A stretch of DNA of 7,458 nucleotides from the NCBI GenBank assembly GCA_021734005.1, contig JAIPJV010000097.1, positions 1-7,458 of the forward strand. Direction: 5' to 3'. Source of the DNA: Fidelibacterota bacterium (GTDB taxonomy: Bacteria > Fidelibacterota > UBA2242 > JAFGTP01). A model generated the notes under the pieces. That model was not told the DNA's origin. It made no database searches and saw only the letters and a list, made by a program, of their open reading frames with translations. How positions within the stretch are numbered: the first letter of the stretch is position 1; each line of letters starts with the position of its first letter. Shown here in pieces: positions 1 to 7,144 of the stretch. The translations under genes and the position numbers were made by a program.

Positions 1-1
1 A

Positions 2-373
2 GATGGCTTTGATCGGCTGATGCATTTAACGGAAATCAATGAGCCTCTTTATCTCTCCTATCTTTTGAAAGAGGATCTCCGCATGTTCTGGAGGTTCGAT
101 AATGAAAAAAGTGGCCGGAATTTCCTGGATCATTGGATCTCTCAAGCCAAAGATTTAGGCATAAAGCATTTTACCAAATTGGCTGAAACCATAGAGCGGC
201 ATCTACAAGGGCTTCTATCTTATTTTAATCATCGGATCTCTACCGCTCCGCTCGAAGGGATGAACAATAAAATCAAAACCCTCAAACGTCAGGCATATGG
301 CTTCAGGGATAATTGGTACTTCAAACTTCGATTATATTTTATTCACGAATCCATCCCGGCATTTACCGGATGA
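2..373 (+). CDS. ISL3-family transposase, C-terminal part (cut by window start)
   Basis: The reading frame is open from the first bases of the window to TGA at 371-373, giving 123 codons. ISL3 transposases are about 400-430 residues, so roughly the last 30% is visible. The segment shows the family's C-terminal pattern: LNEPL-like 'INEPLYLSYLLKEDLR', then 'TAPLEGMNNKIKTLKRQAYG' and 'FKLRLYFIHE', ending in AFTG where relatives often end in a Y-A-L-V-G-like motif. The Glu of APLEGMNNK (codon 254-256) is the expected third acidic residue of the DDE catalytic triad, so this end looks intact. The protein would cut and join the ends of its own insertion sequence. The stop is natural, with no frameshift in the visible part. 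Whether the N-terminal part and the left end are intact cannot be seen. The right terminal repeat should lie shortly after 373, but it cannot be identified without the left end. Confidence 0.9.
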   Translation, partial: DGFDRLMHLTEINEPLYLSYLLKEDLRMFWRFDNEKSGRNFLDHWISQAKDLGIKHFTKLAETIERHLQGLLSYFNHRISTAPLEGMNNKIKTLKRQAYGFRDNWYFKLRLYFIHESIPAFTG

Positions 374-485
374 ATCAATTTACTTATCTTATTATCTCAG
401 AAGTTACGGCTGTCGTCAAGGGCAGATCATCTTCGTGTCAGTGCATTTTACTGGGGTCCTAAACTTAAAGTTTGGGTCGGAAAAA
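374..485. other. Gene-free stretch after the ISL3 transposase
   Basis: This A+T-rich stretch should contain the right end of the ISL3 element. No terminal inverted repeat can be assigned, because the left end is outside the window. The segment GGCTGTCGTCAAGGG at 409-423 has the GGC-start and GTCAA look of an ISL3-type end, but it would be a left end facing right, so its meaning is open. A near-perfect palindrome lies at 458-475: AAACTT-A-AAGTTT flanked by CC and GG, with T460 bulged. It is followed by the 110-bp repeat. No convincing gene is seen. Confidence 0.4.
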
Positions 486-595
486 TGCACCTTGCGGCTA
501 TGGACAGGCAGCATTTCGGACGTGGCGGCTCTGAGCAATGGCGGATTCAAGGTACAAATTCAAGGAGTGCCTGGAATCCTGTCAGCCGTGGCAAG
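486..595 (+). repeat. 110-bp dispersed repeat, copy A
   Basis: This segment matches 7311-7420 with no insertion or deletion at about 79 of 110 positions by eye. Identity is highest in the first 71 bases, about 57 of 71. That inner unit begins TGCACCTT (486-493) and ends AAGGTACA (549-556), an 8-bp inverted pair with one mismatch. In the frame starting at 483 both copies encode KCTLRL, then S-I-x-D, then NGGFKV and P-G-I. Of about 33 differences across these codons, roughly half fall in third positions, which hints at past coding constraint. The repeat ends just before a TnpA remnant. It could be a non-autonomous mobile repeat or a fragment of a degraded gene family. The function is not known to me. 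Confidence 0.75.
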
Positions 596-601
596 CATGG
601 T

Positions 602-785
602 GTACTCAAGAAACGATACTGGGGGCGGAATTTTGGCGCAAAGGGGGTATTGTGTAAGCACGATAGGCCTCTATGAGGAACAGATCCGAAAATACGTCAG
701 ATGGCAAATACATAAAGTTAAAAGCATAGCTCAACGCACAAACTATGGAATGACTCAAGCCACCCCTAAAATTGGTGGTTATTGA
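602..785 (+). pseudogene. IS200/IS605-family TnpA, frameshifted C-terminal remnant
   Basis: Two frames together give the end of a Y1 (HUH) single-strand transposase. The frame at 602 reads VLKKRYWGRNFGAKG. After the G run at 643-647 the frame at 648 continues YCVSTIGLYEEQIRKYVRWQ. Joined, this matches the usual TnpA ending, in which a WG-x-x-FWARGY motif is followed by ST-V/I-GL, EE-x-IRKY and a closing Q. The Tyr at 693-695 corresponds to the nucleophile that attacks single-stranded DNA at the element ends. The HUH motif and the whole N-terminal two-thirds are absent, and the 110-bp repeat stands in their place. A single extra G at 643-647 explains the frame change; the Trp expected after Phe is also lost. 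The frame closes at TGA 783-785 after a tail that does not look like TnpA. This is a dead fragment. Confidence 0.75.
760..780. repeat. Hairpin after the TnpA remnant, possible IS200/IS605 right end
   Basis: CCACC at 761-765 pairs with GGTGG at 775-779, extended by a G-T wobble at 760/780, around a nine-base loop. It is followed by TATTGAC. IS200/IS605 elements lack terminal inverted repeats and instead carry a subterminal hairpin near each end, recognised by TnpA. This is the right place for the right-end hairpin, about 65 bp beyond the catalytic Tyr codon. Read on the minus strand it lies about 50 bases after the stop of the large gene. It has no T tract there, so it is at best a weak terminator for that gene. 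Confidence 0.45.
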
Positions 786-831
786 CTTCGCTTAGCACGA
801 AAACAAAAGACGCGGTGATATCCTGCTCGGC

Positions 832-3800
832 TCAGAATATGCTATTAACAAAGCACCCGCCTCCGCTGTCGCCTGACGGTGCCGGGGATGCCTGTTTGAT
901 GGCCGGTCCGCCCGGGTCGGTAATCATTCCATTGGTACCGTCTAAATCGCTGTCCCCCCGCTGTCCGTCCACGAAAGTCAAGGTAACAATGTTGCCGTTG
1001 ATTTGGGCGCCGGTTGTACCGTCCCACATGAATTCATACCAGTGCGGCGCTGTATTGCCCGGTGTGGGACCGTATTTGAAATAGCGCTCGACGTCCGTAC
1101 CATCGGGCAGATATAGGTTAATGATAGCGGTTCCGCCGGGATCGACATTGTTGATGGTAAAGGAAAACAATTGGAACGGGAAGGTATAACCGACCGGAAG
1201 ATTGCCAATGGAATCCTCATCCGCTGTTTCAACATTGCTCAAGAATGTGCCGCCGGACGATGCCAGGGAAACATATTCGAGCCCCGATTGGGTGTGCAGG
1301 GATGCAACACCGGGCTGGGTGCGGTCGGGAATGCCGTCGCCGTTTCCGTCATAGTCGAATTCTGCGCCGTCCGGTCCCAGCTCATCCGCGTCGGGGATCC
1401 CGTCGGCATCCGAATGATCCCCCGTGTCATCCCGAACCGTCTGAACCGTAATGGTAATCAGGTCAGGGTCACTTTGGTCCCGCCGGCTGTCTGTCACCAC
1501 CAGGGACAGGAAAAACCGGCCGATACGGGTGCAGGAAAAGGTCGGGGTGGCGGTCTGGGCGTCGGTCAGCAAAGCACCTACCGCCATGGGCGGAATCTCC
1601 TCTGCTTCGTACCCGACAAGCGTCCAGTTATAATCAACAATGGGACTGCCGTCCGGATCATATGAACCGGTGCCGTCCAAGTTAAGCGATTCGCCTACAT
1701 CGGCTGTTTGATCCCCGCCGGCATCTGCGATGGGCGGTGTGTTGGGGGACGGATTGTCCGTAAAATGAATGGTAATGACATCTCTGGCACTCTCCCGAGT
1801 GCCGTCGCTCACTGTAAGCGCAACCGTCTGCTCGCCAGCGCCGGGTGACGTAAGGATGGGCGTGGGGGAATTAGAATCGGAAATATAAGCCCCATAGGCG
1901 GGAGGATAGGTCTCTGTGTCGGGATCAAATTCCCAGCTCCATTGATAAGTTGCAATGGCATCGCCGTCCGGATCATAAGATTCCGTGGCATCCAACTGCA
2001 CCGGATCACCGGCCGGCGCATTATCCGGGGAGAACGTGGCCACGGCCACCGGATCAGAAGCGTTCGGTTTTTCGATCTGGACAAAAACCGAGGCGTTGCC
2101 GCCATTGGAGGAGATGAGGATGTTGGTATTGTGGATCCCGGAACCCTGGGCCTGGCTCCTGTCCACCGTCACCGTAACAGTGGAAGGACCAGCAGCCGTG
2201 TCGCCGCTCATGGGGGCAACAGTCACCCAGTCCGGCAGGGCCGGGCTGATGGTCCAGCTCACCACACCGGTGCCGGCATTGCTGATGGTAAAGGTGTCTG
2301 ACGTGGCAACGTCACCAAAATCGAGCGCGTCCGGAGATACGCTCATTGCCGGATTTTCCGCCGCAAGCCCCTGGCCCGAGAGGTCTACGCTGACCGTACC
2401 TTCATCCGGGTCGCTGGAGAATATCCAAAGCTGCTCCAGAAATGCCGCTTCGGTGGAAGGCGAGAAACGGATGGCAATGCTGCATTCGCTACCCGGTGCC
2501 AGCGTCTGGCCGCCGCATGTGTCAGTGATGCGGCTGAACGGGGCGGCCAAGGCGGAGACGCCGTTGATCAGAAGATCATCGCTGCCGCTGTTGGCAATGG
2601 TCAGGGACAGATCGGCTGCCTGGCCCACTGTAACACCCCCGAAATCAAGGCTCTCCGGGGTCACAGATATATCGGGTGCGTCATCGCCAATACCGTTACC
2701 GCTAAGGGAAACCGTGACCAACGGTTGATCCGGGTCGTCCGATGGAATATCCAACGAATCGTTCATAACACCCGGGCTTGTAGGCGAAAAGCGGACGGTC
2801 AGTGCGGCCACATCGCCGGCACTCAGGACCGCTCCGGAAACATTGTCTGTGATGATGCTGTATGGGGTGGCCAATGCTGCTACATCGCCGAGATGAAGCG
2901 TCGAGAATCCCTTATTGGTGACCGTTACCGACAGATCTTCGGTGCTTCCCACAGCAATATCGCCGAAATCCAGGTTTATTGGAGAAACCGATATCGCTGG
3001 CTCGGCAACAGGCACGGCAGCACCGGACAGCGGGACCACCACAACCGGAAACGCCGGATCATTTGAGGTAATGGAAAGTTCCGCGTAGCTGTTACCGGCT
3101 TCAGTCGGTGAGAATCGGACCAGCGTCTCGCAGGAGGCGCCCGGCGACAGTGTATTCCCGGAACAGAAATCGCCGACAACGGCAAAAGGGGCATCGGGGT
3201 CGGCAATGCCGTTCACATAAAGATCGTCCGTGCCCGTGTTCATGATTTCCAGGGAAAGATCCGCGGTGGTTTCGATTTCCACGTCTCCGAAATCAAGAGA
3301 TGCCGGTGAGACCTGAATATGCTGCTGCCCTACCGGACCGTCCGACGGCCCGCCGGGGTCCTGAATAATGCCGTTGGCAGCCAGGTCTGCGTCGCCCCGT
3401 TGGCCGTCCATAAACGTTAATATCATGGTGCTGCCCGCAGCGGTTGCGCCGGTCTGGCCGTCGTCGGCAAATGAATACCAGTGGTTTTCCGGTTGATCCC
3501 GCGTGGGACCGTATTTGAAGTAGGTATTGGCTGAGGCGTCCGGCAGGATTAAATCCACAGTCGTTGACTGGCCGATCTCAGCGCCCAGCAGGATAAAATC
3601 AAAGAACCCGTACAGGAAATCGGTGTTTTCGGGCGCGTCTGCAGGAGATGGATTCACAACCGACCGGACCTGTGTCAAAACGGTATCTGCCGGCGCAACC
3701 AGGGTGACAAACTGCTGACCGTCTGAGGTCTCGAGTGAGGTAACCCGGCTCTGTCCGCTGTCCGCTATGCCGTCGCTGTTGCCGTCCCCGCTGTTTGGGG

Positions 3801-6636
3801 CGGCATCTTCTTCTTCGTCGCCAACACCGTCACCGTCCGCGTCCGTCATGGTTTGGTGAGCCGCATATATGATGCGCCCCTGGTCGTCGGTGTAGCCGAT
3901 ATGCACCTGGCCGTAACGGTCAACCGTCATGGCGTTGTAATTCCCACCGTCGGCCAGCGTACGTAACGTCCAACCGCCGGTGGTTTTATCGGCAATCTTC
4001 ATGCTCAGTGTGGGAACGTGGAAATAGCCCACATAAACATTGCCGCTTTCATCAATCGCCATGGACTTGCCCCAGCTGACACATTCGCCTTCCTCAATGA
4101 CATCAGTAACCCAGGCACCGGTTTCCCGGGAGGCATATTGGGTGTCTTCATTATAATTGCCATAGGCATCGCCGGCATAAACGATGTGGGGCATATTGTC
4201 CGCATCCACCACGATGTCCGTCACCATCCCCTCCAGCTGGCAGCCGGCCCATTCTTCATCCACTTCCTCCGCTGGCTGCCAATCGCCGGCAGGCGCATTG
4301 GTCAGATATCCGATACCACCGGTTGTGTAATCTCCGGGAATCACCTCCATGCTGTAAAAACTGACGTGCGCGTGATTGTCGCTGTCCAGGGCCAGGGCGG
4401 CAAAGTCGTAGGCCGCGGGATGGATGGCCGTGGTTGCCCACTGGCCGGGTGTCTGGTCATGATTGGTGGCATAAAAAAGGCTTGATGCGCAGGCCGGACC
4501 GCAGTCAAGAAATGTCATGTGCACACTGTTGTCTGCGCCAATGGCCATGCTCAGGGCCCAGGCCGTGCCTGCGGCATCGGACACAATCTGCGGATCAGAC
4601 CAGGTGCCGTCCGTATTGCGGATATATTTCAATGATGCGTAGTTTTCTCCATAGACGATATGAATGTTGTTCGCACCATCCACCGCCACATCCGCCGATG
4701 TCACTTGGCCGCTGTCCGCCAGGGCCCAGCTCAGCCATCGGCCGGAGGCATTGGTGCCATACATCAGTTTTCCGTAATATACCCAGGCAAAATGGGCAAA
4801 GCCGTTCGAATCAACAGCCATGCCAAACGGATTGGGATCCGTTTGGCCCACGGTGTGGTTCAACCAGGGGGTTACACTTGTGGATTCCGTGTAAGTGTTG
4901 TTGGCCAGGTCCGGATCTGCCGCGATTTCATTGCCGTCAATGGCAGCAGTCAGGGCGTAGTCACCACTTGCGCCCGCCCGGACAATAATCGTCAGCGTGG
5001 CCTTTGCATACCCGGCCAGATCGCCCACATCAAAGGTAACGGTGCCGCCGGATTCACTGGATGTGCCCTGGGAGGCGGTGGCGGAAAAAAAGGCCGCCCC
5101 GGCCGGAATATCCGCGGTCACGGTAACACCGGTTGCCGGAGCCGAACCCTCGTTGGCGGCGGTCATAATATAGGCATAGTAGTTATCCGGACGGACCGGG
5201 TCCGGGGTGTCATCAATGGTCACGGACAGATCAACTCCGTCCGGGCAGAAAAGGATGCGCTCTGCATCCCAGGGCTGGGCCACACCCGGCGGAAGGCCCG
5301 TTATAGCCGCCGTGTCCTCGGCCACGTCCAGTGTATCATGAACCGTGGCGTTGCTGTCTGTCACAATCGCCGCGCTGTCGCCCATTAATCCGCAGCCGGG
5401 GATTTCCCCGTTTGCATCAAGGCTGAGCATCCAGCCGGGATAAGTGAAAGACGCCCCGCCGGTGACAATGTCGCCGGTTGATGTTTCCAGCACGGTTGCA
5501 AACGTTTCCCTTCTGTAATAATCGCCCGCATCTTCCATGCCGCCGTAAGTATGCTGCCAGAGGATATTGCCCTGATCGTCGACATCCAGTTTCAGGATCC
5601 AAGCGTCTGCGGTGCCGTGGCCAAAGTGGCTGGTGGTGCCGGTCACGATAAAATCCCCGTCGGATGTTTCCACGATGTCCCAGGCTTCCGTCTGGTCAAC
5701 GCCGGATGACCCGGGCAGCAGGCTGCTGCCGCCGTAGGTTTTCTGCCACTGGACCACAAGAGACGCATCCAGTTTCAGGACCCACATACAGGCCGATGTG
5801 TCGGGCTGTATGTTGAACGAGCATGTCTGGCCGCCCATGATGTAGCCGCCGTCGCTGGTCTGTTTAATGACCCTGGCCCAGTCATCGCCGCTGCCGCCAA
5901 AGGTTTTCTGCAAACCGGGCTCGATGTCGCCGTCGGCGTTAAGCTTGAAAACCCAGGCATCGAAGCCGCCGGCGCCCTGGGTGGATGTTACGCCGGCCAC
6001 GATATAGCCGTTGTCCGGTGTCTGTTCGATGCTGCTGGTGCTGTAATTGCCATAGGCCTTTTCCCATTCAATGCCGCCTTGCGGGTCCAGCTTCAGCACC
6101 CAGCAGTTGGGCTGTTGGTACGGGTTGTGCCAGACCATGCGGCCCGCAATCACGTATCCCCCGTCTGCGGTCTGTTCCATATCTGCAGGATATTCGTAAT
6201 AATCCTGACTACCGTATGTCTTCTGCCATTCAACATCACCATCGCTGTCCAGTTTTAATACCCAGATGTCGCAATAACCCGCTCCGTATGTGCCGTTGTC
6301 CTGCCGATCAATGCCCGTGGCCACAATGTACCCGCCATCTGCAGTGGGTCTTATGGGAGAATTGATAAAAGGCCTGCTAAAACCGGTTCTTTTGTATGAG
6401 GGATATGTGTTGTAATAATACCTGTTCTGCCATACCAGCTGCCCCGCGTCATCCAGCTTCTTGACCGTTAAACCGAATTCGATACCCGACGCAACGATGT
6501 AGCCGCCATCCGGTGTTTCCTGAATTGATTGTGTGGAACGGGTGCCCGTGCTGACGGCCCATTGGCCGAAAGCCGGCAGACTCAGGGTGAGAATAAGAAC
6601 AGAAACAACAAGCATGGAAAATTGGATGCGTTTCAT
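832..6636 (-). CDS. Giant secreted multidomain protein (double propeller, ASH, PKD, two choice-of-anchor U domains)
   Basis: The gene encodes 1934 residues. The ATG at 6636 is chosen because it has AGGGAG five bases upstream and starts a clear signal peptide: KR, a hydrophobic core at about 6-20, probable cleavage after A22-F-G24. Segments by eye are: seven repeats of the type ETxDGGYIVAG...WVLKLDxDGxxxWQKTYGG at about 26-413; DUF11-like 469-588; seven repeats of the type AVDxxNxxHIVY at 591-929; acidic Asp-rich TSP3-like 930-962; choice-of-anchor U about 965-1100 (YFKYGP at 1039, FMDGQRGD after it); ASH domains from 1107, 1215 and 1323 (each SP-x-x-LDFG...RFSP); BACON-like 1431-1524; PKD 1528-1628 and 1632-1733; TSP3-like 1736-1765; a second choice-of-anchor U about 1770-1915 (YFKYGP at 1852); tail SGGGCFVNSIF. 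These are calcium-binding and beta-sandwich modules typical of exported surface or matrix proteins. No catalytic domain is recognised, so an adhesive or structural role is inferred. It has no visible operon partner. A c-di-GMP riboswitch lies upstream. Confidence 0.93.
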   Translation of the reverse strand: MKRIQFSMLVVSVLILTLSLPAFGQWAVSTGTRSTQSIQETPDGGYIVASGIEFGLTVKKLDDAGQLVWQNRYYYNTYPSYKRTGFSRPFINSPIRPTADGGYIVATGIDRQDNGTYGAGYCDIWVLKLDSDGDVEWQKTYGSQDYYEYPADMEQTADGGYVIAGRMVWHNPYQQPNCWVLKLDPQGGIEWEKAYGNYSTSSIEQTPDNGYIVAGVTSTQGAGGFDAWVFKLNADGDIEPGLQKTFGGSGDDWARVIKQTSDGGYIMGGQTCSFNIQPDTSACMWVLKLDASLVVQWQKTYGGSSLLPGSSGVDQTEAWDIVETSDGDFIVTGTTSHFGHGTADAWILKLDVDDQGNILWQHTYGGMEDAGDYYRRETFATVLETSTGDIVTGGASFTYPGWMLSLDANGEIPGCGLMGDSAAIVTDSNATVHDTLDVAEDTAAITGLPPGVAQPWDAERILFCPDGVDLSVTIDDTPDPVRPDNYYAYIMTAANEGSAPATGVTVTADIPAGAAFFSATASQGTSSESGGTVTFDVGDLAGYAKATLTIIVRAGASGDYALTAAIDGNEIAADPDLANNTYTESTSVTPWLNHTVGQTDPNPFGMAVDSNGFAHFAWVYYGKLMYGTNASGRWLSWALADSGQVTSADVAVDGANNIHIVYGENYASLKYIRNTDGTWSDPQIVSDAAGTAWALSMAIGADNSVHMTFLDCGPACASSLFYATNHDQTPGQWATTAIHPAAYDFAALALDSDNHAHVSFYSMEVIPGDYTTGGIGYLTNAPAGDWQPAEEVDEEWAGCQLEGMVTDIVVDADNMPHIVYAGDAYGNYNEDTQYASRETGAWVTDVIEEGECVSWGKSMAIDESGNVYVGYFHVPTLSMKIADKTTGGWTLRTLADGGNYNAMTVDRYGQVHIGYTDDQGRIIYAAHQTMTDADGDGVGDEEEDAAPNSGDGNSDGIADSGQSRVTSLETSDGQQFVTLVAPADTVLTQVRSVVNPSPADAPENTDFLYGFFDFILLGAEIGQSTTVDLILPDASANTYFKYGPTRDQPENHWYSFADDGQTGATAAGSTMILTFMDGQRGDADLAANGIIQDPGGPSDGPVGQQHIQVSPASLDFGDVEIETTADLSLEIMNTGTDDLYVNGIADPDAPFAVVGDFCSGNTLSPGASCETLVRFSPTEAGNSYAELSITSNDPAFPVVVVPLSGAAVPVAEPAISVSPINLDFGDIAVGSTEDLSVTVTNKGFSTLHLGDVAALATPYSIITDNVSGAVLSAGDVAALTVRFSPTSPGVMNDSLDIPSDDPDQPLVTVSLSGNGIGDDAPDISVTPESLDFGGVTVGQAADLSLTIANSGSDDLLINGVSALAAPFSRITDTCGGQTLAPGSECSIAIRFSPSTEAAFLEQLWIFSSDPDEGTVSVDLSGQGLAAENPAMSVSPDALDFGDVATSDTFTISNAGTGVVSWTISPALPDWVTVAPMSGDTAAGPSTVTVTVDRSQAQGSGIHNTNILISSNGGNASVFVQIEKPNASDPVAVATFSPDNAPAGDPVQLDATESYDPDGDAIATYQWSWEFDPDTETYPPAYGAYISDSNSPTPILTSPGAGEQTVALTVSDGTRESARDVITIHFTDNPSPNTPPIADAGGDQTADVGESLNLDGTGSYDPDGSPIVDYNWTLVGYEAEEIPPMAVGALLTDAQTATPTFSCTRIGRFFLSLVVTDSRRDQSDPDLITITVQTVRDDTGDHSDADGIPDADELGPDGAEFDYDGNGDGIPDRTQPGVASLHTQSGLEYVSLASSGGTFLSNVETADEDSIGNLPVGYTFPFQLFSFTINNVDPGGTAIINLYLPDGTDVERYFKYGPTPGNTAPHWYEFMWDGTTGAQINGNIVTLTFVDGQRGDSDLDGTNGMITDPGGPAIKQASPAPSGDSGGGCFVNSIF

Positions 6637-6641
6637 GGCAG

Positions 6642-6647
6642 CTCCCT
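6642..6647 (-). promoter_or_regulatory. Ribosome binding site deciding the start of the large gene
   Basis: On the minus strand AGGGAG is followed by five bases (CTGCC) and then ATG at 6636. This supports the signal-peptide Met as the start. An in-frame upstream ATG at 6804 would add 56 residues with no export signal and would have to translate through the leader hairpin. Confidence 0.8.
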
Positions 6648-6673
6648 CATCAAAAAATACATGAAAATGCGTT

Positions 6674-6716
6674 GCGTGCCTTCGGGTTATCTGCAGATGG
6701 CGAGCCCAAGGCACGC
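6674..6716 (-). promoter_or_regulatory. Stable leader hairpin just upstream of the large gene
   Basis: On the minus strand GCGTGCCTTGGG (6716-6705) pairs with CCCGAAGGCACGC (6686-6674): nine continuous pairs, one unpaired base, then three more, around an 18-base loop containing CTGCAG. The hairpin ends 38 bases before the start codon and about 27 bases before the ribosome binding site. No T tract follows directly; the nearest T-rich bases begin a few nucleotides later. It may protect the mRNA 5' region, pause polymerase or bind a regulator. I do not recognise it as a known riboswitch class. Confidence 0.6.
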
Positions 6717-7106
6717 ATATCCGATTAGTCAACGCGTTCAGTGTTTCTTGACGTTTCAGAGGCGACCGGTTGAGGGGGAGGTACTCAGGTTCAGTTGTTG
6801 GCAATAATGATCCGATATCCCGGTTAGTTGCAATCGAAACATCATAGAAACTGAAACCATTTACTTTTTAAAGGTTTTGGAGAAGAATTGTAAAAAAACA
6901 AACAAAATCCGATAAAATTAGGAAATTCGGTCATGCCTTCCCTTTTTGATTTATATCCCCTTCATCTTGACATTCTGACCAGACTTGTTCAGTCAATAGA
7001 GTAGAACGATCCGTTTGCAAAGCTCGATCCGGGTGACGTACGGAGGCGCAACCAATGCATATTAACCTCTCTCGTATGAAGGTATGAGGCAAATAAATGG
7101 AATCAT
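6717..7106 (-). other. Long leader between riboswitch terminator and gene-proximal hairpin
   Basis: About 390 bases without a credible gene. The minus-strand frame opening at 7128 encodes 65 residues but starts inside the terminator hairpin and has no ribosome binding site or recognisable content. The stretch is A+T-rich, especially at 6860-6930. Weak sigma-70-like pairs can be read on the minus strand: TTTACA with TAAAAA at 18 bases near 6895-6866, and TTGCAA with CATTAT at 18 bases near 6834-6805. Neither is strong. A dyad of TTGAC and GTCAA about 20 bases apart lies near 6967-6996. No second riboswitch core is visible. Confidence 0.4.
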
Positions 7107-7144
7107 AAAAAAAGCCGAACCACCACATAAATGGCAGTCCGGCT
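7107..7144 (-). terminator. Intrinsic terminator that overlaps the riboswitch core
   Basis: On the minus strand AGCCGGACTGCC (7144-7133) pairs along all 12 positions with GGTGGTTCGGCT (7124-7113), counting three G-U pairs, around an eight-base loop. A run of seven T (7113-7107) follows. The 5' arm is the conserved 3' strand of the aptamer, including the Cys-like position C92 of the reference numbering (base 7142), and the loop plus 3' arm overlap the 3' half of P1. Terminator and folded aptamer therefore cannot coexist. Ligand binding is expected to block termination, which makes this an ON switch for the gene downstream. Confidence 0.85.

Noticed and set aside
297..785. A 162-residue plus-strand reading frame
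   Set aside because: It overlaps the end of the ISL3 transposase in another frame, then runs through repeat copy A and the post-frameshift TnpA fragment. It is a chance join of debris and not one gene.
1985..5388. Several plus-strand frames of 100-250 residues opposite the large gene
   Set aside because: They are low-complexity antisense shadows, rich in Arg, Pro and Gly, of a G+C-rich coding region with strong domain evidence on the minus strand.
5400..6560. Regularly spaced similar DNA motifs that could suggest a repeat array
   Set aside because: They are the coding repeats of the first propeller block (ETxDGGYIVAG and KLDxDG), diverged at the DNA level and of uneven length. They are not CRISPR or a tandem DNA repeat.
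6637..6804. In-frame upstream extension of the large gene to an ATG at 6804
   Set aside because: The added 56 residues are basic and unlike an export signal, they span the leader hairpin, and there is no good ribosome binding site. The ATG at 6636 has AGGGAG at five bases and starts a clear signal peptide.
7020..7075. Possible second GEMM aptamer (bases resembling GCAAAG and GGCGCAACC)
   Set aside because: The order of core elements is wrong, and neither the GGGACG-AAAG block nor the TAGCCGG block is present on either strand.
6931..7128. A 65-residue minus-strand frame after the riboswitch
   Set aside because: Its only ATG lies in the loop of the terminator hairpin, there is no ribosome binding site, and the translation has no recognisable pattern.
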